This document shows, in pieces, positions 51,316 through 53,599 of a stretch of 53,599 nt of DNA. Every line of letters begins with the position of its first letter. The stretch's first letter is position 1. Below the pieces are notes generated by a model, which was given only the letters and a program-made list of their open reading frames with translations, made no database searches and was not told the DNA's origin. The translations under genes and the position numbers were made by a program. The stretch is from Comamonadaceae bacterium UBA2121. GTDB lineage: Bacteria > Pseudomonadota > Gammaproteobacteria > Burkholderiales > Burkholderiaceae_C. Where the stretch lies: positions 1-53,599 of the forward strand of contig DCYB01000006.1 of the NCBI GenBank assembly GCA_002331385.1, written 5' to 3'.

Positions 51316-53523
51316 ATGCAATGGTTGGGGCGTGACCTGATCCAAAGTGGCTGGCTGCAGCGCCTGCGCGGTCAGGAAGCCTCGCTGTACGCGTTGCGCG
51401 TGGCCGTGGCTCTGGGCGGCGCGATGGGCTGGTGCTGGGCCAACGACCATCGCCAATGGGTGGTGCCGCTGTTCCTTGGCGTGATCGCCAGCGCATTGGC
51501 CGAGACCGACGACAACTGGCGTGCGCGCCTGCGCGGCCTGTTGTTCACGCTGGTGGGATTTGCGCTGGTGGCCTACGCGACCGAGGCCGTGGTGCATTCG
51601 CCGCCGCTGTTCGCGCTCGTGCTGTGCGGCTTTGCCTTTGTGCTCACCATGGCCGGTGCGGTGGGCGAGCGCTATCGCGCGGTGACGACGGCATCGGTCA
51701 TCCTGTCGCTCTACACCGCCATGAGCGTGGGTGCGTCGCCGGGTTCGGCATCCTCGCACCTGATTCCCAAGCTATTGCTTGCGGGGGCCGCGTGGTATGG
51801 GCTGCTGTCCGTGCTCTGGAAGATGGCTTTTCCGCTGCGCCCGCTGCGCATGGGATTGGCGCAGGTGTATGCCGAACTCAGCGGTTATCTGCTGCTCAAG
51901 GCCAGCCTATTCGAGCCGGTGCGTGGACTGGACGTGCAGCAGCGGCGCATTGGTCTGGCGCAGGCCAATGGCCGCGTGGTGGCGGTGCTCAACGTCATGA
52001 AGGAGCGGCTGCTGCGCCGCATGCAGGCGGGCAAGGTGCCGCAGGGAGAACTGCTGCATTGCCTGAACCTGTATTTCCTCGCGCAGGACATCCATGAGCG
52101 CGCCAGCTCCTCGCACTATCTGTACAACGACTGGGCGGAGGAGCTGTTCCACAGCGACGTGCTGTTCCGCTGCCAGCGTGTGCTGTCCCTGCAGGGGCTG
52201 ACCTGTGCGCGGCTGGCGGAAGCCTTGCGTGCGCACCAACCCTTCCAGCGCGGCGAAGAAGTAGCGCATGCGCTGGTGGATCTGGACGATGCCATCGGCT
52301 ATCTCGAGCAACAAGGACGCGCGCAGTGGCTGCGTCCCCTGCGTTCGCTGCGTGCGCTGGCGCGCAATCTCAAGACGCTGGATGCGCAACTCACGCTGGC
52401 GACCGGGCCGCTCAATACCTCGCTGCTCGGCGATGTCACCTTGTTCGATGCGTCCGTGCGCACTGTGGCCGATGCCTGGGCGCGCGTGCAACGGCAGCTC
52501 AACTTGCGCTCACCGCTGCTGCGCCACGCGGTGCGCAGCACAATGGCGTTGGCCGCAGGGTGCGTGGCGATGCAACTCACCGATCCGGCGCATGGGCACT
52601 GGATCTTGCTCACCACCTTGTTCGTCTGCCAGGCCACTTATGGCGCCACCATCCGCCGCGTGGTGGAGCGCATCGCGGGCACCGTGTTGGGGCTGGTCGT
52701 GGGATGGGCCTTGTTGACGCTTTTTCCCGGTCTGGCGATGCAGGCGCTCATCGCCGTGTGCGCGGGCGTGGTGTTCTTCATCACGCGCACGCAGCGTTAC
52801 GTCACGGGCACTGCTGCCATCACGCTGATGGTGCTGATGTGCTTCAACCAGACAACGGGCGCGGCGTATGAGCTGATCGCCCCCCGCTTGCTGGACACGC
52901 TCATCGGCAGCGTCATTGCCGCCGTCGCCATGCTGCTGGTGCTGCCGGACTGGCAGGGCCGGCGGCTGCACACCGTTGCGGCCGAGGCGATTGCGGCGCA
53001 CGCGGCCTATCTGCGCGACATCCTCTCGCAATATGCAGAGGGCAAGGACGACGATCTCGATTACCGCGTCGCCCGCCGCAACGCGCACGACGCCGACGCC
53101 GCGTTGTCGCGCGCCCTCGCGCAACTGATGCAGGAGCCGCACTGGGCGCGCCGCAACGCGCGGTGGGGGCAGCGTGTGCTGGTGCAGTCCCACAGCCTGC
53201 TGAACTATGTCTCGGCGCTGGGCGCCCACCGCGGACGGCTGGACGATACCGGCGAGAACGCGCTGCTGCTCACCGCAGGAGCGTATGCGGCAGCGCAGTT
53301 CGATGCCATCGCTTCGGCTTTGCGCGTGCGGGGTGCGGAGGCTTCTTCGGATGCGGCATACGACGCGGCGCGCTGTGATGCATGGGTTGCGCAACTGCTG
53401 GAGCGGGCGGAGTCCGCGCCCGAATTCCTGCGTGTGGTGTTGGGGCAGTTGGCGTTGATCTGTGGGGAGATCGGGCCGTTATGGAGGGTGGGGCTGGAAT
53501 TCCATTCCAGTGGCGACGTGTGA
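51316..53523 (+). CDS. yccS: YccS/FUSC-family inner-membrane protein
   Basis: The 735-residue protein has two clusters of membrane helices (about 20-180 and 405-540) separated by a soluble helical domain, and a C-terminal cytosolic domain. This is the YccS/YhfK (FUSC) architecture, distantly related to aromatic-acid exporters such as AaeB. Landmarks are RVAVALGGAMGWCWANDHRQ early and RSTMALAAGCVAMQLTDPAH in the second half. It starts 66 bases after the ppc stop. Substrate and partner are unknown. Confidence 0.85.
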   Translation: MQWLGRDLIQSGWLQRLRGQEASLYALRVAVALGGAMGWCWANDHRQWVVPLFLGVIASALAETDDNWRARLRGLLFTLVGFALVAYATEAVVHSPPLFALVLCGFAFVLTMAGAVGERYRAVTTASVILSLYTAMSVGASPGSASSHLIPKLLLAGAAWYGLLSVLWKMAFPLRPLRMGLAQVYAELSGYLLLKASLFEPVRGLDVQQRRIGLAQANGRVVAVLNVMKERLLRRMQAGKVPQGELLHCLNLYFLAQDIHERASSSHYLYNDWAEELFHSDVLFRCQRVLSLQGLTCARLAEALRAHQPFQRGEEVAHALVDLDDAIGYLEQQGRAQWLRPLRSLRALARNLKTLDAQLTLATGPLNTSLLGDVTLFDASVRTVADAWARVQRQLNLRSPLLRHAVRSTMALAAGCVAMQLTDPAHGHWILLTTLFVCQATYGATIRRVVERIAGTVLGLVVGWALLTLFPGLAMQALIAVCAGVVFFITRTQRYVTGTAAITLMVLMCFNQTTGAAYELIAPRLLDTLIGSVIAAVAMLLVLPDWQGRRLHTVAAEAIAAHAAYLRDILSQYAEGKDDDLDYRVARRNAHDADAALSRALAQLMQEPHWARRNARWGQRVLVQSHSLLNYVSALGAHRGRLDDTGENALLLTAGAYAAAQFDAIASALRVRGAEASSDAAYDAARCDAWVAQLLERAESAPEFLRVVLGQLALICGEIGPLWRVGLEFHSSGDV

Positions 53524-53599
53524 GTGTTTTAGGGGTTCTTTTGTTTTTCTGGATTGGGTGATGGATTGAAGGTGGTTTGCCGGGATTGCGCCCGGCGGC

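Noticed and set aside
48385..51759. 1124-codon minus-strand open frame opposite ppc
   Set aside because: Antisense of a clear phosphoenolpyruvate carboxylase; GC-rich codon bias opens the opposite frame.

Overview
The window looks like a chromosomal segment of a GC-rich betaproteobacterium, most likely family Comamonadaceae (Comamonas/Delftia/Acidovorax-like). This rests on protein style and gene order only: three stand-alone Bug/TctC-type binding proteins, two proteins with IPTL-CTERM-type tails, a hemC-hemD-hemX-hemY block divergent from ppc, and the glutarate gene pair gcdH-gcdG beside a LysR regulator. No rRNA gene is present, so genus and species cannot be fixed.

Layout. 1-3409 (-) is the N-terminal part of a giant BapA-like repetitive adhesin that runs off the left edge; about 0.9 kb of AT-rich DNA lies upstream of it. 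4.4-11.3 kb holds housekeeping and accessory genes: a Bug protein, a cysteine-rich copper-binding protein, a 2Fe-2S flavin reductase, an SDR protein, two envelope proteins and a SotB-type exporter. 11.7-13.9 kb carries a glycine-rich IPTL-CTERM surface protein, another AT-rich leader and a decayed AraC gene. 14-18.8 kb is a glutarate/glutaryl-CoA module (Bug protein, CoA-transferase, glutaryl-CoA dehydrogenase, divergent LysR regulator). 18.9-22.9 kb has a small wHTH-like protein, a second LysR gene, a DadA-like oxidase and a third Bug protein.

23.5-30.6 kb (-) is the most interesting region. It is a tightly coupled operon encoding a six-CxxC zinc-ribbon regulator-like protein, a membrane GT2 polysaccharide synthase, a TolC-like outer-membrane protein fused to a C-terminal TIM-barrel domain with a GH18-like D-x-x-N-x-D-x-E motif, a HlyD-type periplasmic adaptor, and GalE. 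I read this as a synthase-dependent exopolysaccharide export machine in which export channel and periplasmic hydrolase are one polypeptide.

30.9-33.1 kb has bluB, yjdM, a CYTH protein and a small unknown gene. 33.4-36.7 kb is an accessory patch (three secreted proteins, a truncated integrase) ending at tRNA-Leu(CAA). 36.7-44 kb carries cysM, a NUDIX hydrolase, a TusA-like protein, galU, valS, a VOC protein and a frameshifted small membrane-protein gene. 44-53.5 kb has hemY-hemX-hemD-hemC (-), then ppc and a YccS/FUSC-type membrane protein (+). galU and galE could supply UDP-sugars to the exopolysaccharide operon.
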